From Treponema sp. (GTDB taxonomy: Bacteria > Spirochaetota > Spirochaetia > Treponematales > Treponemataceae): DNA of 17,399 nt. The position numbers were made by a program, and so were the translations under genes. Location: contig JAAZCS010000147.1 in assembly GCA_012513125.1 (NCBI GenBank), forward strand, positions 1-17,399, read 5' to 3'. Below the pieces are notes generated by a model that worked only from the letters and a program-made list of their open reading frames with translations, ran no database searches and had not been told where the DNA came from. Numbering within the stretch: the first letter of the stretch is position 1; every line of letters starts with the position of its first letter. Below are positions 1 to 7,398 of the stretch, one piece after another.

Positions 1-2
1 AC

Positions 3-650
3 GGAGATGTCCTTAATATAATTCAGTCTGATGAATCTAATCGTATTGTTGAACGCAAAGAGGTTTCTCTTTTTGAAAACGATGCTTTCCGCGAAGCCAT
101 TGTAAATGCATTTGTTCATAATAAGTGGGCATCTGGCAATGAGCCTATGATTTCAGTTTTTTCTGATAGAATAGAAATTCTTTCGCGCGGAGAACTCGCA
201 TCTGAACAGACGATTGCTGGCTTTTTTGCTGGGATTTCAGTTCCTGTGAATCGTAAGCTTTCTGAGATTTTTCTTCAACTTCATATAAGTGAAAAGACAG
301 GTCGAGGTGTGCCAAAAATTACAGGGAGATACGGAAAAAAGGCGTTTACATTTAATGAAAATTCTATAGTCGTAAAAATACCTTTCAATTGGATAAATGT
401 TATGGCTGATAAAAACAAAAAGATGCCAATTGAAGATAAAAAGAAATATAACAAAATATCAACTACAATGAATCAAACACAACAAAAAGTTTTAAACGAA
501 ATTCAAAAGAATCCTAGAATTACAAAACCTGAATTATGTAAAAAATTAAATTTCGGAAAAACAACTATTGATAAAGCAATTTCCTTTTTAAGAGAAAATG
601 GTTTGATTATACGTGAAGGCTCAAACAAAAGCGGTTGGTGGAAAGTGTAG
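3..650 (+). CDS. AlbA_2/HATPase_c_4 (RecG-like) ATP-binding transcriptional regulator, 5' end outside window
   Basis: The frame is open from the window edge, so the gene is 5'-truncated and about 215 C-terminal residues are visible. The stretch 'FREAIVNAFVHNKW' followed by 'ISVFSDRIEILSRG' is typical of the GHKL-like HATPase_c_4 domain found after AlbA_2 (AAA_4, Schlafen-like) domains in proteins often named 'RecG-like helicase' or 'ATP-binding protein'. 'TGRGVPKI' ends that domain. A lysine-rich linker of about 25 residues leads to a C-terminal winged helix-turn-helix ('NPRITKPELCKKLNFGKTTI', then 'LRENGLIIREG'). The family is usually taken to be DNA-binding regulators, but its molecular role is poorly known. 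The first ATG inside the window falls within the HATPase domain and is not the start. The gene ends in TAG, with no clear terminator after it. Confidence 0.8.
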   Translation, partial: GDVLNIIQSDESNRIVERKEVSLFENDAFREAIVNAFVHNKWASGNEPMISVFSDRIEILSRGELASEQTIAGFFAGISVPVNRKLSEIFLQLHISEKTGRGVPKITGRYGKKAFTFNENSIVVKIPFNWINVMADKNKKMPIEDKKKYNKISTTMNQTQQKVLNEIQKNPRITKPELCKKLNFGKTTIDKAISFLRENGLIIREGSNKSGWWKV

Positions 651-731
651 AAGCTATCACTTTTTTTTTATCAGCTGACTATACCTTATTCTCCTGGTCG
701 TTATTATATTATTTTACGGGTTGTGTATGAT

Positions 732-788
732 ATTTTGACGAATATACTCGACAAAATTAAAGAATTATAATGGTTTGTACTCGATAAA
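732..788 (+). promoter_or_regulatory. Inverted repeat, TATAAT box and extra half-site ahead of the AAA_14 remnant
   Basis: The arms ATTTTGACGA (732-741) and TCGACAAAAT (748-757) form a 10-bp inverted repeat with one mismatch. A perfect TATAAT lies at 766-771. The right half is repeated past it: TACTCGACAAA (745-755) against TACTCGATAAA (778-788). The palindrome, then TATAAT, then single half-site order is the same as ahead of the intact AAA_14 gene at 8.4 kb, so this looks like the original promoter and operator of the now-broken ATPase. No good -35 at 16-18 bp is seen. The operator role is inferred. Confidence 0.45.
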
Positions 789-1375
789 TATCAGATTCAA
801 AAGAATTAACTTACATTACTGGCAGCAATGCAAATATGCTTAGCAGTGAAATTGAAACTACATTAGGTGGACGGTATCTAACAAAATTTATTTATCCCTA
901 CAATGTACGTGAATTTCTTTTGGCAAATGAAATGATTATAGATGAAAAATCTATGTTGCAAACAAAGACAATTGGAAAAATAAAGCGACTTTTTGACGAT
1001 TATTATACATTTGGAGGTTTTCCTGAAACTGTATTGTATAAAAACAAGCGAGAATATATATCAAGAGTTTACCAAAAAATTCTTTTAGGTGACATTGCAA
1101 CTAGAAATAATATTCACAATTCGGCAGGATTAAAAATTTTGATAAAGAAAATTGCCGAGACTGTAAAAGATACAATTTCTTATTCAAAACTTCATATTGC
1201 GTATTCAATAAGCAATATTTCAAATAATCGTGAAATAAAAAGTCTTGTAATATTAGCATCAGAAATGGACGAAGTTAAAAATTTTATAATAATTCCCAAA
1301 GAAGAAGAACAGATACTAGAGGCATCGGGTATCACTATAAAAGTAGTTCCTGCTTTGAAATGGCTGTTACAGTAA
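788..1375 (+). pseudogene. Remnant of AAA_14/DUF4143 ATPase (N-terminal and internal deletions)
   Basis: Reading back from the ATG at 836, the frame stays open to 788 and gives 'ELTYITGSNANMLSSEIETT'. This matches the segment after Walker B in the intact AAA_14 ATPase of this window ('DVYVTGSNSKMLSSDILTEF'). Everything before it, including Walker A and the acidic Walker B motif (about 120 residues), is missing, so ATP hydrolysis is not possible. Roughly 100 residues also appear lost between 'DTISYSKLH' and 'REIKSLVILASEM', removing much of the winged helix and the DUF4143 core. The tail 'GITIKVVPALKWLLQ' is a typical family C-terminus. Its own palindromic promoter region is kept just upstream. 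Translation from the ATG at 836 would give 179 residues, which I do not expect to be functional. Family assignment is confident; the exact deletion ends are inferred. Confidence 0.8.
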
Positions 1376-1404
1376 TAATTGACACTAATCGCTTGTTGTA
1401 ATAT

Positions 1405-1420
1405 AGTTTGTATACAAACT
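1405..1420. promoter_or_regulatory. Perfect 16-bp palindrome, candidate MarR operator
   Basis: AGTTTGTATACAAACT is a perfect palindrome ending 29 bp before the first gene of an operon whose second gene encodes a MarR repressor. MarR proteins bind palindromes of about this size. AT-rich -10 candidates lie just downstream (TATATT 1426-1431, TATAAA 1433-1438), so a bound repressor would block the promoter. The protein-site pairing is inferred from position. Confidence 0.6.
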
Positions 1421-1449
1421 AAAAGTATATTATATAAATCGAGGTTATT

Positions 1450-1935
1450 ATGCAAATAAAAGATATTACTTCACTTATGGAAAAATCAAAAGCCGCTTAT
1501 CTTTCTACAATCAATTCTGAAGGATTTCCTGAAATTCGGGCGTTGCTTAATCTTGCAAATCCAAAGAGCTATCCAAAGTTGGTTGGAAAAGGATATTTAG
1601 TTGAAGGTGAGACGATTACGTTTTATTTTTCTACAAACACTTCTTCTAGAAAAGTTGCCCAAATAAGAGCAAATAATAAGGTGTCAATCTATTTCTGTGA
1701 ACCTGAAAAATTCTTTGGAGCTTGCTTGACTGGTACAATTGAAGAAATTACTGATTTAGAAATAAAAAAATCTTTTTGGCAAACTGGATGGCGAATGTAT
1801 TACCACAAAGGTGCAACTGATAAAGACTATACTTTGTGTAAGTTTACTTCAAAATCAATTCACTGCTGGGGAAATCTTGGTGCTCACAATTTTGGCCAAG
1901 AATTAGCTACAGAAAAAACAGAAGTTATAGAATAA
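1450..1935 (+). CDS. Pyridoxamine 5'-phosphate oxidase-like flavin-binding protein
   Basis: The product of 161 residues fits the small split-barrel PNPOx-like family ('general stress protein 26' group). The opening 'KSKAAYLSTINSEGFPEIRAL' is the first strand pair of the barrel. 'TITFYFSTNTSSRKVAQIRANNKVSIYF' is the classic segment lining the flavin-phosphate site, followed by 'GACLTGTIEEI'. Members bind FMN or F420 and act as cytoplasmic oxidoreductases on mostly unknown substrates. It is too short and too divergent to be called PdxH. GAGG at 1441-1444, 5 nt before the ATG, supports the start. It is followed after 13 nt by a MarR gene and is probably controlled by it through the upstream palindrome, a usual arrangement for redox or xenobiotic-responsive enzymes. 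Confidence 0.8.
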   Translation: MQIKDITSLMEKSKAAYLSTINSEGFPEIRALLNLANPKSYPKLVGKGYLVEGETITFYFSTNTSSRKVAQIRANNKVSIYFCEPEKFFGACLTGTIEEITDLEIKKSFWQTGWRMYYHKGATDKDYTLCKFTSKSIHCWGNLGAHNFGQELATEKTEVIE

Positions 1936-1948
1936 TACGGAAAGAAAG

Positions 1949-2383
1949 ATGAGTAATTACAGAAAAGGTGGCACTTTAATCTCGCAGATTCATCAAGTAT
2001 GTAGTCGCGTATGGAATGCACTTTTACGGGAAGAAGACTTACCAGATTTAGAAGGTGCTCGAGGGAGAATAATCTTTTCTCTTTGGTCAGAAGATAAAGT
2101 TCCGATTAAAGTTTTATGCGAAAAAACGAGCCTTGATAAATCTACAATGACTGGAATTCTTTTTCGCCTTGAAAGAGATGGTTTTATTACACGTGAAGAA
2201 GATCCAAACGACAAACGCTCGTGTTTGATCTGCAGAACAACAAAGAGTGATTTTTTTAAGACAAAGGTACCGTCTGTTTCTGAAAAGATGAATTCAATTT
2301 TCTATAAAGGATTTTCTGAAACGGAAATTGACGAATTTGAAAAGCAATTGGAGCGGATTTTAGAAAATTGCAAAAATGGGTGA
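1949..2383 (+). CDS. MarR-family transcriptional regulator
   Basis: The product of 144 residues is the usual MarR length. A winged helix-turn-helix spans about residues 45-95: 'VPIKVLCEKTSLDKSTMTGI' holds the recognition helix and 'GFITREEDPNDKRS' is the characteristic D-x-x-D-x-R wing. The amphipathic first and last helices would form the dimer interface. Such proteins are usually repressors released by phenolic or oxidant ligands. The start has a purine-rich GGAAAG site about 8 nt upstream. It is the second gene of the operon behind the PNPOx-like gene. A perfect palindrome at the operon promoter makes autoregulation likely, and a strong terminator follows the stop directly. The ligand cannot be read from sequence. 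Confidence 0.87.
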   Translation: MSNYRKGGTLISQIHQVCSRVWNALLREEDLPDLEGARGRIIFSLWSEDKVPIKVLCEKTSLDKSTMTGILFRLERDGFITREEDPNDKRSCLICRTTKSDFFKTKVPSVSEKMNSIFYKGFSETEIDEFEKQLERILENCKNG

Positions 2384-2384
2384 T

Positions 2385-2422
2385 TGTGGAATCATTTTTG
2401 TAAAAAAGATTCCACATTTTTT
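2385..2422 (+). terminator. Rho-independent terminator of the PNPOx-marR operon
   Basis: TGTGGAATC (2385-2393) pairs perfectly with GATTCCACA (2408-2416). The inner T5 (2395-2399) and A5 (2402-2406) can extend the stem. A T6 tract follows (2417-2422). It starts 2 nt after the marR stop and works in the plus direction only, because the opposite strand lacks a U tract after the stem. Confidence 0.85.
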
Positions 2423-2433
2423 GCTTTAGTTTT

Positions 2434-2803
2434 TTATCTACTCTGATTCACCCAGACTAAATCATCAATGTTATAACCAATTGATTTTGCAAGATTCAAA
2501 TATTTTTCTTTTATATCGTCAGGAATTGTTGTAATCCTAGATAAAATCCATAAGTACTTTGTGCTGCTTCCTGCAATAAGTGCATATTGATAATTTTCAT
2601 CAAGTGCAATTACATTGTAGCCTGCATAGAAAGGTCTAAAGAAAGAGACTTTCAATTCTGCTTTTGAAGTACCATTTCCCCAGATACTTCTGTAAATCAA
2701 AATTACTTACAGATTCGGCACCAGTTGGAATACTTTTGCAAGAAATAAAAAAACAGCTAAAAATAAAAGTGCTTCCCAAAACTAATAAAATAGATTCTTT
2801 CAT
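2434..2803 (-). pseudogene. blc: Blc-type lipocalin lipoprotein, disrupted by internal deletion and frameshift
   Basis: Two parts in different frames make up a bacterial lipocalin. From the ATG at 2803, with GGAG and AAAGG upstream, the frame encodes a lipoprotein signal ('ILLVLGSTFIFSCFFISC', lipobox FISC at residues 19-22). The hallmark lipocalin start 'NFDLQKYLGKWY' follows, after which the frame diverges and stops at residue 55 (TAG at 2636-2638). In the next frame, 'KAELKVSFFRPFYAGYNVIA', 'YLWILSRITTIP' and 'IDDLVWVNQSR' give the C-terminal half of Blc down to 2434. Compared from memory with E. coli Blc (177 residues), about 55 residues between GKWY and the SFF strand are absent. The cause is a deletion near 2655-2670 that is not a multiple of three. 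The outer-membrane lipocalin should not be made. A TTG-initiated 88-residue fragment is possible but unlikely. Confidence 0.85.
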
Positions 2804-2841
2804 AAGCCTTTACTCCATCTAATTGATAGTAAGGTCGGTTA

Positions 2842-3186
2842 TTACAAAACGTCAATTTCTTTACATAATTCTACAATCTGCATTATTTTTTTTTGCTTTT
2901 CCAAAGACATTGCTTCAAGCATATTAAAAATATTCTGGTATTTCTGATACAGAAGATAGAATTTACTCACATTTAAGTTTTCATTTATTTCTGTACCTGT
3001 AACTAAGAACTCAACGGAAACACCTAGAATATTTGCAATTTTCAAAGCTGTATCTGCAGCCGGAATATTTCCGTTTTTTATTCCTTTAGAAATATTTGAT
3101 GGATCAAATCCAGCTTCTTTTGCAAGTGCCTTTTTATTTTTGTCTTTTCTCTCTAATAAATCGTCAACTCGTTCCCAAAAATTCAT
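2842..3186 (-). CDS. XRE/CI-like HTH regulator divergent from the type III R-M genes
   Basis: The product is 114 residues. A Cro/CI-type helix-turn-helix fills residues 6-62: 'KKALAKEAGFDPSNISKGIK' contains both HTH helices and 'AADTALKIANILGVSVEFLV' is the conserved helix 4-5 region. The remaining 50 residues are charged and helical ('SLEKQKKIMQIVELCKEI') and probably dimerise. There is no peptidase domain, so it is not a LexA-type repressor. It faces the mod gene across 114 bp that hold three copies of a GGAATATTCC-like palindrome, so it most likely represses itself and controls mod/res, like a C protein of an R-M system. No Shine-Dalgarno site is visible. TGATTATAA (3191-3199 on this strand) is an extended -10 placed so that the mRNA would start at or next to the ATG. 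Confidence 0.85.
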   Translation of the reverse strand: MNFWERVDDLLERKDKNKKALAKEAGFDPSNISKGIKNGNIPAADTALKIANILGVSVEFLVTGTEINENLNVSKFYLLYQKYQNIFNMLEAMSLEKQKKIMQIVELCKEIDVL

Positions 3187-3198
3187 GTTTTTATAATC

Positions 3199-3273
3199 AT
3201 GGAAATATCCAATTATTTGTTAGATACTAGGAATATTCCATTTTATATTGTATCATTATTGGATATTTCCAAT
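3199..3273. promoter_or_regulatory. Triple operator array between the XRE regulator and mod
   Basis: Three related palindromes are seen: TGGAAATATCCA at 3200-3211, AGGAATATTCCA at 3229-3240 and ATTGGATATTTCCAAT at 3258-3273 (the last with the outermost match). The ten-base cores GGAAATATCC, GGAATATTCC and GGATATTTCC share the pattern GGAWATWTCC. Their centres are 29 and 31 bp apart, about three helix turns, so the sites lie on one face of the DNA. The layout resembles phage repressor operators and C-protein boxes. The left site overlaps the regulator's probable promoter and the right one lies just upstream of mod. Confidence 0.75.
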
Positions 3274-3300
3274 AAGAAGAATAAAAAAGGGTAAATTTCC

Positions 3301-5043
3301 ATGTCCACCAACATTTCAAAACAAAAACGCGATGACTTGCTCGCTAAAATAGAACAGATAAAAACTTATATACAAAAATCCGAGTATGACCAGAACATAA
3401 CGACCTTACTTCAATATTTGAATGAGCTTACAAAAGAAGTAAACGGAAAAAAATATGGGCTTGTCTTTGAAGAACATCGTGAAAAAATTGATGAACAGTT
3501 GGAAAATAGCCTTCCTGTTTTTACAGAAGAAAAAGATTTATTCATCGACAACGGCGGACAAATGAATTTCCTTATCGAGGGAGACAATCTTGCAAGCCTT
3601 AAACTGTTGGAAAAAACGCACAAAGGCAAGATAGATGTAATTTACATCGACCCGCCGTATAACACGGGAAACAAGGATTTTGTATATGATGATAGTTTTG
3701 TTGATGGAGAAGATAGTTTTAGACATAGTAAATGGTGTAGTTTTATAACAAAGCGACTTGAAATAGCTCAGAAATTACTAAAAGAAACAGGGATAATTTT
3801 TATTTCTATTGATGATAATGAATATGCACCGTTAAAAATAATTTGTGATGATATATTCGGTGAGACAAATAGAATTTCAACACACCATATTCAAGTTAGA
3901 TATGATAATAAAAGTCTAAATGAGAAAAAAGCTTTTCAAGAATGCCTTGAATATGTTCTTATTTATGCAAAAAAAGGTCAGTGTTTTATACCAAATCAAC
4001 CAACGGAAGATTACTCAATAGAACCATTTGTTTATGAGATAAAAGAGACTGGTGATAAAGAAGAAATAACGCTTGGAAAAAAGAAAGTAACAATTTTTAA
4101 GAAAGGTAATTATGAAATTACAAAACATGACAAGCCTTCCACTAGTTTTTTAAAGGGGACTTGGGCCTCTGGTAGTGTTGTTAAGGGTAACACATCAGGA
4201 AAATTTTTTGAAACCTATCTAAAACCAAGAAAAGAAATAGATGGATTGGAAACATTATACAAAGTCGAAGGAATTGGAGAAGATGGATTAGGTTTCAGAT
4301 ATTTTACTGGTCCTTTGAAAGCAACTGCAACTCAAGGAATTTTTTATTCAGGTATTCCTTTATCTAGATTAGAAGAACTGAAAACAGGTAGCTCTAAAAA
4401 ATATAAAACAATTTCAAATTATTATGATTTTTCAGCAGATTTTGGAAATATACGACAAGAAGGTGGAGTTCCATTTAATAGCGGTAAAAAACCAATCAAA
4501 ATGATTAGACAATTTCTGAACTATCATAAAAGCAAAAATATAACTGTACTTGATTTTTTTGCCGGCTCAGGTTCAACCGGTCATGCTGTATTATCTCTTA
4601 ACAATGAAGACAATGGAAAGAGGAAATTCATACTTTGTACGAATAATGAGAATAATATTTGTAGAGACATTACATACGCCCGAATGGTAAATATTCTTAC
4701 AAAAAACAATCTTTCCGGTTCCTTAAAATACTTCCGTGTGGATTTTATCCCAATCACTGAAAAAGAATATTACGAATACGCCGACAAACTTCTTCTGAAT
4801 ATCCGCGAACTTGTCGAATTGGAAAACGCTCTAAACTTCACAGGTAATAAAAAGATTGCAATCGTTCTGACAGACACGGAACTGGAAGAATTCTGTTCAT
4901 CAATTAATGAAAAATCTGAATGTCATACAGCATATATCGGTCATAATGTTCTTCTTACAAAAGAACAAAAATCACTGTTCAAAGTGAACAATATAAAAAT
5001 CAAAATTATTCCTGAATATTATTATCCTGAACTTAATGGCTAA
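3301..5043 (+). CDS. mod: Type III restriction-modification system methyltransferase subunit (Mod)
   Basis: The product of 580 residues is an N6-adenine methyltransferase. The catalytic motif IV DPPY is at residues 117-120 ('[11 protein letters not shown]') and the AdoMet motif I at 418-427 ('[10 protein letters not shown]'), the beta-class order seen in Mod subunits. Residues 1-80 are charged and helical. The target recognition region lies between about residues 180 and 400. A C-terminal extension ('[20 protein letters not shown]' onward, about 95 residues) probably contacts the restriction subunit. AAGGG ends about 9 nt before the ATG. The res gene follows after 14 nt, so the pair is one operon, divergent from a repressor gene. 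The ends of the gene are visibly less AT-rich than its centre (about 3670-4680), suggesting an exchanged recognition domain. No tandem repeat typical of phase-variable mod genes is present. Confidence 0.93.
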   Translation: MSTNISKQKRDDLLAKIEQIKTYIQKSEYDQNITTLLQYLNELTKEVNGKKYGLVFEEHREKIDEQLENSLPVFTEEKDLFIDNGGQMNFLIEGDNLASLKLLEKTHKGKIDVIYIDPPYNTGNKDFVYDDSFVDGEDSFRHSKWCSFITKRLEIAQKLLKETGIIFISIDDNEYAPLKIICDDIFGETNRISTHHIQVRYDNKSLNEKKAFQECLEYVLIYAKKGQCFIPNQPTEDYSIEPFVYEIKETGDKEEITLGKKKVTIFKKGNYEITKHDKPSTSFLKGTWASGSVVKGNTSGKFFETYLKPRKEIDGLETLYKVEGIGEDGLGFRYFTGPLKATATQGIFYSGIPLSRLEELKTGSSKKYKTISNYYDFSADFGNIRQEGGVPFNSGKKPIKMIRQFLNYHKSKNITVLDFFAGSGSTGHAVLSLNNEDNGKRKFILCTNNENNICRDITYARMVNILTKNNLSGSLKYFRVDFIPITEKEYYEYADKLLLNIRELVELENALNFTGNKKIAIVLTDTELEEFCSSINEKSECHTAYIGHNVLLTKEQKSLFKVNNIKIKIIPEYYYPELNG

Positions 5044-5057
5044 ATGGAGAAGAGAAC

Positions 5058-7250
5058 ATGGAACTAAAGCATTTTCAACTTAACACCATAAAAGAACTTT
5101 TACTTTCAATGGAAGAACAGAATCGGGATATCATCTTAAAAAGTCCTACTGGCAGCGGTAAGACAATTATCTTAACAACTTTTATGAGCGAATATGTAAA
5201 AGGCCATGATAAAACTATTTTCGTTTGGCTTACTCCTGGAAAAGCGAATCTTGAGGAACAAAGCAAACAGAAAATGGATTTGTATATTCATAATTCAAGC
5301 ACAAAACTTTTAAGTGATGTTATGACTTCCGGGTTTGAGGAAAATGACTGCTGTTTTATCAACTGGGAAAAACTTACAAAAAAAGGCAACAATGCGCTGA
5401 AAGACAGTGAGCGTACTAATTTTTATGAATGGATTTCAAAAGCAATTCATGACGGGCTGCAATTCAAAATCATAATTGATGAAAGCCATCAAAACTTTAC
5501 AGAAAAGGCTGATTCAATCATTCAGCTATTCAAGACAGATAAAATAATCCGATGTTCTGCAACTCCTCTTATCGATAAAAATGCAAAACTGATTGAAGTA
5601 AACGAAACTGATGTTATTGCGGAAGGTCTTATTAAAAAGATGCTCGTAATAAACGAAAACTTTCCGCAGACAATTGAAGTTGAAAATGAAACGGAATATC
5701 TTTTGGAATGTGGATTAAAAAAGCAGATGGCGTTAAGCGGTGAGTTTGCAAAACAAAACATAAATGTAAATCCACTTATTATTGTTCAGCTTCCGAATAA
5801 TTCTGATTCACTTTTAGAAAGTGTTGAAAACTATTTTGAAAAGAATTCAATTTCCGTAGATAACGGACTCCTTTCTGTCTGGCTTTCAAAACAGCATGAT
5901 AATCTTGAAAATATTGAGCAAAATAATTCAAAGCAAATTGCGGTAATCATTAAGCAGGCTGTTGCCACGGGTTGGGACTGCCCTAGAGCGCATATTCTTG
6001 TAAAACTCCGCGAAGGTATGGATGAAACTTTTGAAATTCAGACGGTCGGAAGAATACGAAGAATGCCGGAGGCCCATCATTATGAGAACGAGCTTTTGGA
6101 CTGCTGCTATTTGTACACGTTCGATCCTAAATTTACTTTAGGCGTACAAAACGCTCTTGGTAAAAATGCATTGCAAGCAAAAACACTGTTTCTTAAAAAT
6201 GAACACAAAAACATCTCGCTTGTAAAAGAACAGCGTACTCAGGTTTTAGACACTCAAGATGATGCGTTGGCTCTAAAATCAATCACTGATTACTTAATTA
6301 AAACATTTAATCTTGGTCAAAATAGTGAGGAAAACAAAAAACGACTTGCAGTTCATGGTTTTGTGTTTGATTCAAAAATAGTTCGCAATACTTTTTCCGG
6401 AAATGCAATGTTTTTGTCCGAGGCGACACCAGAACACTTAAATGTCATAAATGTAAAAGAAAAGATGAATACTCATACTCACGGACGGGAGTTTCATAAC
6501 AGAGTTGGTCGTATAGGTCTGGAAATCGGTTTGGAGTATTCAACTTCTGTTACAATATTGGGAAAACTTTTTGCCAATGAAAACAAGTTTTTATACAAGA
6601 ACAAACTTCTGGAATTGAAAATAAAAGAGTGGTATTCGTTTGTTATAAACAATTTTGATGAACTGCGTCACGTATTTCGTTTTGCAATGTCATCACAAAC
6701 TAAACAGGCGTCTTTGGAGTTAGACACAATTTCTGAAAAAATGTTTTCAATTCCTCATACCACAATGTTTACTTATGATTCAAACTCAAAAGTTCAGACT
6801 GAGTATAAAAAAAATGTTTATCAAGGATATTTGAGTAGCGCAGAATTCCGTTCATCACCCGAAAAAAAATTTGAAAAATTCTGTGAGAATTCAACTTCCA
6901 TAGATTGGTGGTACAAAAACGGCGACAAAGGAGAAGAATACTTTTCCATTGTATATACGGATAATTCCAACCGACAGAAACTTTTCTATCCGGACTACAT
7001 TCTAAGTGTGAATGATGAAATTTGGATTTGTGAAACGAAAGGTGGTTTTGACAGAAACGGAAACAGCGAAGACATTGATATTTTCTCTCCAAAGAAATAT
7101 GAAGTTCTAAAAAAATATCTTACCAAGCATAATCTAAAAGGAGGCTTTATTCGTGAAGACAAGCAAAGCCAGGAGTTATGCATCTGCACAGAAAAGTATG
7201 ACGAAGATATAAAATCTTCAAACTGGAAATTGCTTACAGAAGTGTTTTAA
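5058..7250 (+). CDS. res: Type III restriction enzyme helicase-nuclease subunit (Res)
   Basis: The product of 730 residues is an SF2 helicase followed by a nuclease. Walker A is 'SPTGSGKT' (29-36), motif II is DESH (141-144), motif III is SATP (167-170), and 'ATGWDCPRAHILVKLREG' plus 'QTVGRIRRMPE' are motifs V and VI. The C-terminus has a PD-(D/E)xK site: P645-D646 in 'FYPDYIL' and E659-T-K661 in 'WICETKGG'. Partnered with Mod it would translocate or slide on DNA and cut when unmethylated target sites meet. It is shorter than EcoP1/EcoP15-type Res (about 970 residues), so it belongs to a compact branch, but all core motifs are intact. It starts 14 nt after mod, with GGAGAAGAG before the ATG. 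No convincing terminator follows; the weak ACCGAT/ATCGGT pair downstream is followed by A rather than T on this strand. Confidence 0.92.
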   Translation: MELKHFQLNTIKELLLSMEEQNRDIILKSPTGSGKTIILTTFMSEYVKGHDKTIFVWLTPGKANLEEQSKQKMDLYIHNSSTKLLSDVMTSGFEENDCCFINWEKLTKKGNNALKDSERTNFYEWISKAIHDGLQFKIIIDESHQNFTEKADSIIQLFKTDKIIRCSATPLIDKNAKLIEVNETDVIAEGLIKKMLVINENFPQTIEVENETEYLLECGLKKQMALSGEFAKQNINVNPLIIVQLPNNSDSLLESVENYFEKNSISVDNGLLSVWLSKQHDNLENIEQNNSKQIAVIIKQAVATGWDCPRAHILVKLREGMDETFEIQTVGRIRRMPEAHHYENELLDCCYLYTFDPKFTLGVQNALGKNALQAKTLFLKNEHKNISLVKEQRTQVLDTQDDALALKSITDYLIKTFNLGQNSEENKKRLAVHGFVFDSKIVRNTFSGNAMFLSEATPEHLNVINVKEKMNTHTHGREFHNRVGRIGLEIGLEYSTSVTILGKLFANENKFLYKNKLLELKIKEWYSFVINNFDELRHVFRFAMSSQTKQASLELDTISEKMFSIPHTTMFTYDSNSKVQTEYKKNVYQGYLSSAEFRSSPEKKFEKFCENSTSIDWWYKNGDKGEEYFSIVYTDNSNRQKLFYPDYILSVNDEIWICETKGGFDRNGNSEDIDIFSPKKYEVLKKYLTKHNLKGGFIREDKQSQELCICTEKYDEDIKSSNWKLLTEVF

Positions 7251-7303
7251 GCAGACCATACCGATTCTAGAAAATAAAATAACGATATCGGTAAAAAAAA
7301 CAA

Positions 7304-7392
7304 AAACGGCAAAAAAAACTTTCAAACGGCAATATATAAGTTAATTCTATCATTGTAATTAGCTTTATAATTTGCCGTTTATACATTATAAT
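7304..7392 (+). promoter_or_regulatory. AAACGGCAA boxes and TATAAT promoter of the fic gene
   Basis: Three copies of one box are present: AAACGGCAAA (7304-7313), AAACGGCAAT (7324-7333) and the inverted copy TTTGCCGTTT (7371-7380). The first two are 20 bp apart. A perfect TATAAT at 7387-7392 lies 6 bp before the ATG of fic. The inverted box sits between the -10 and the -35 zone, so a bound protein would block initiation. The HTH at the N-terminus of the Fic protein is the obvious candidate binder (inference). Confidence 0.6.
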
Positions 7393-7398
7393 ATTGCC

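Noticed and set aside
651..731. Small gene in the gap after the first CDS
   Set aside because: No start codon with a ribosome site and no frame longer than about 20 codons; the gap holds only A/T-rich spacer before the palindromic promoter.
1192..1455. 87-residue minus-strand frame beneath the AAA_14 remnant
   Set aside because: Lies opposite a recognisable family sequence and has no domain, ribosome site or promoter of its own.
3301..3700. Phase-variable tandem repeat in mod
   Set aside because: Only short A runs (5-6 bases) are present; there is no tetra- or pentanucleotide repeat of the kind that switches known phasevarions.
6769..7189. Two minus-strand frames of 107 and 64 residues under the Res nuclease domain
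   Set aside because: The plus strand carries the conserved PD-ExK nuclease here; the reverse products are Cys/His/Phe-rich shadows.
7260..7292. ACCGAT...ATCGGT hairpin after res as a terminator
   Set aside because: Stem of only 6 bp with a 21-nt loop, followed by A rather than T on the transcribed strand.
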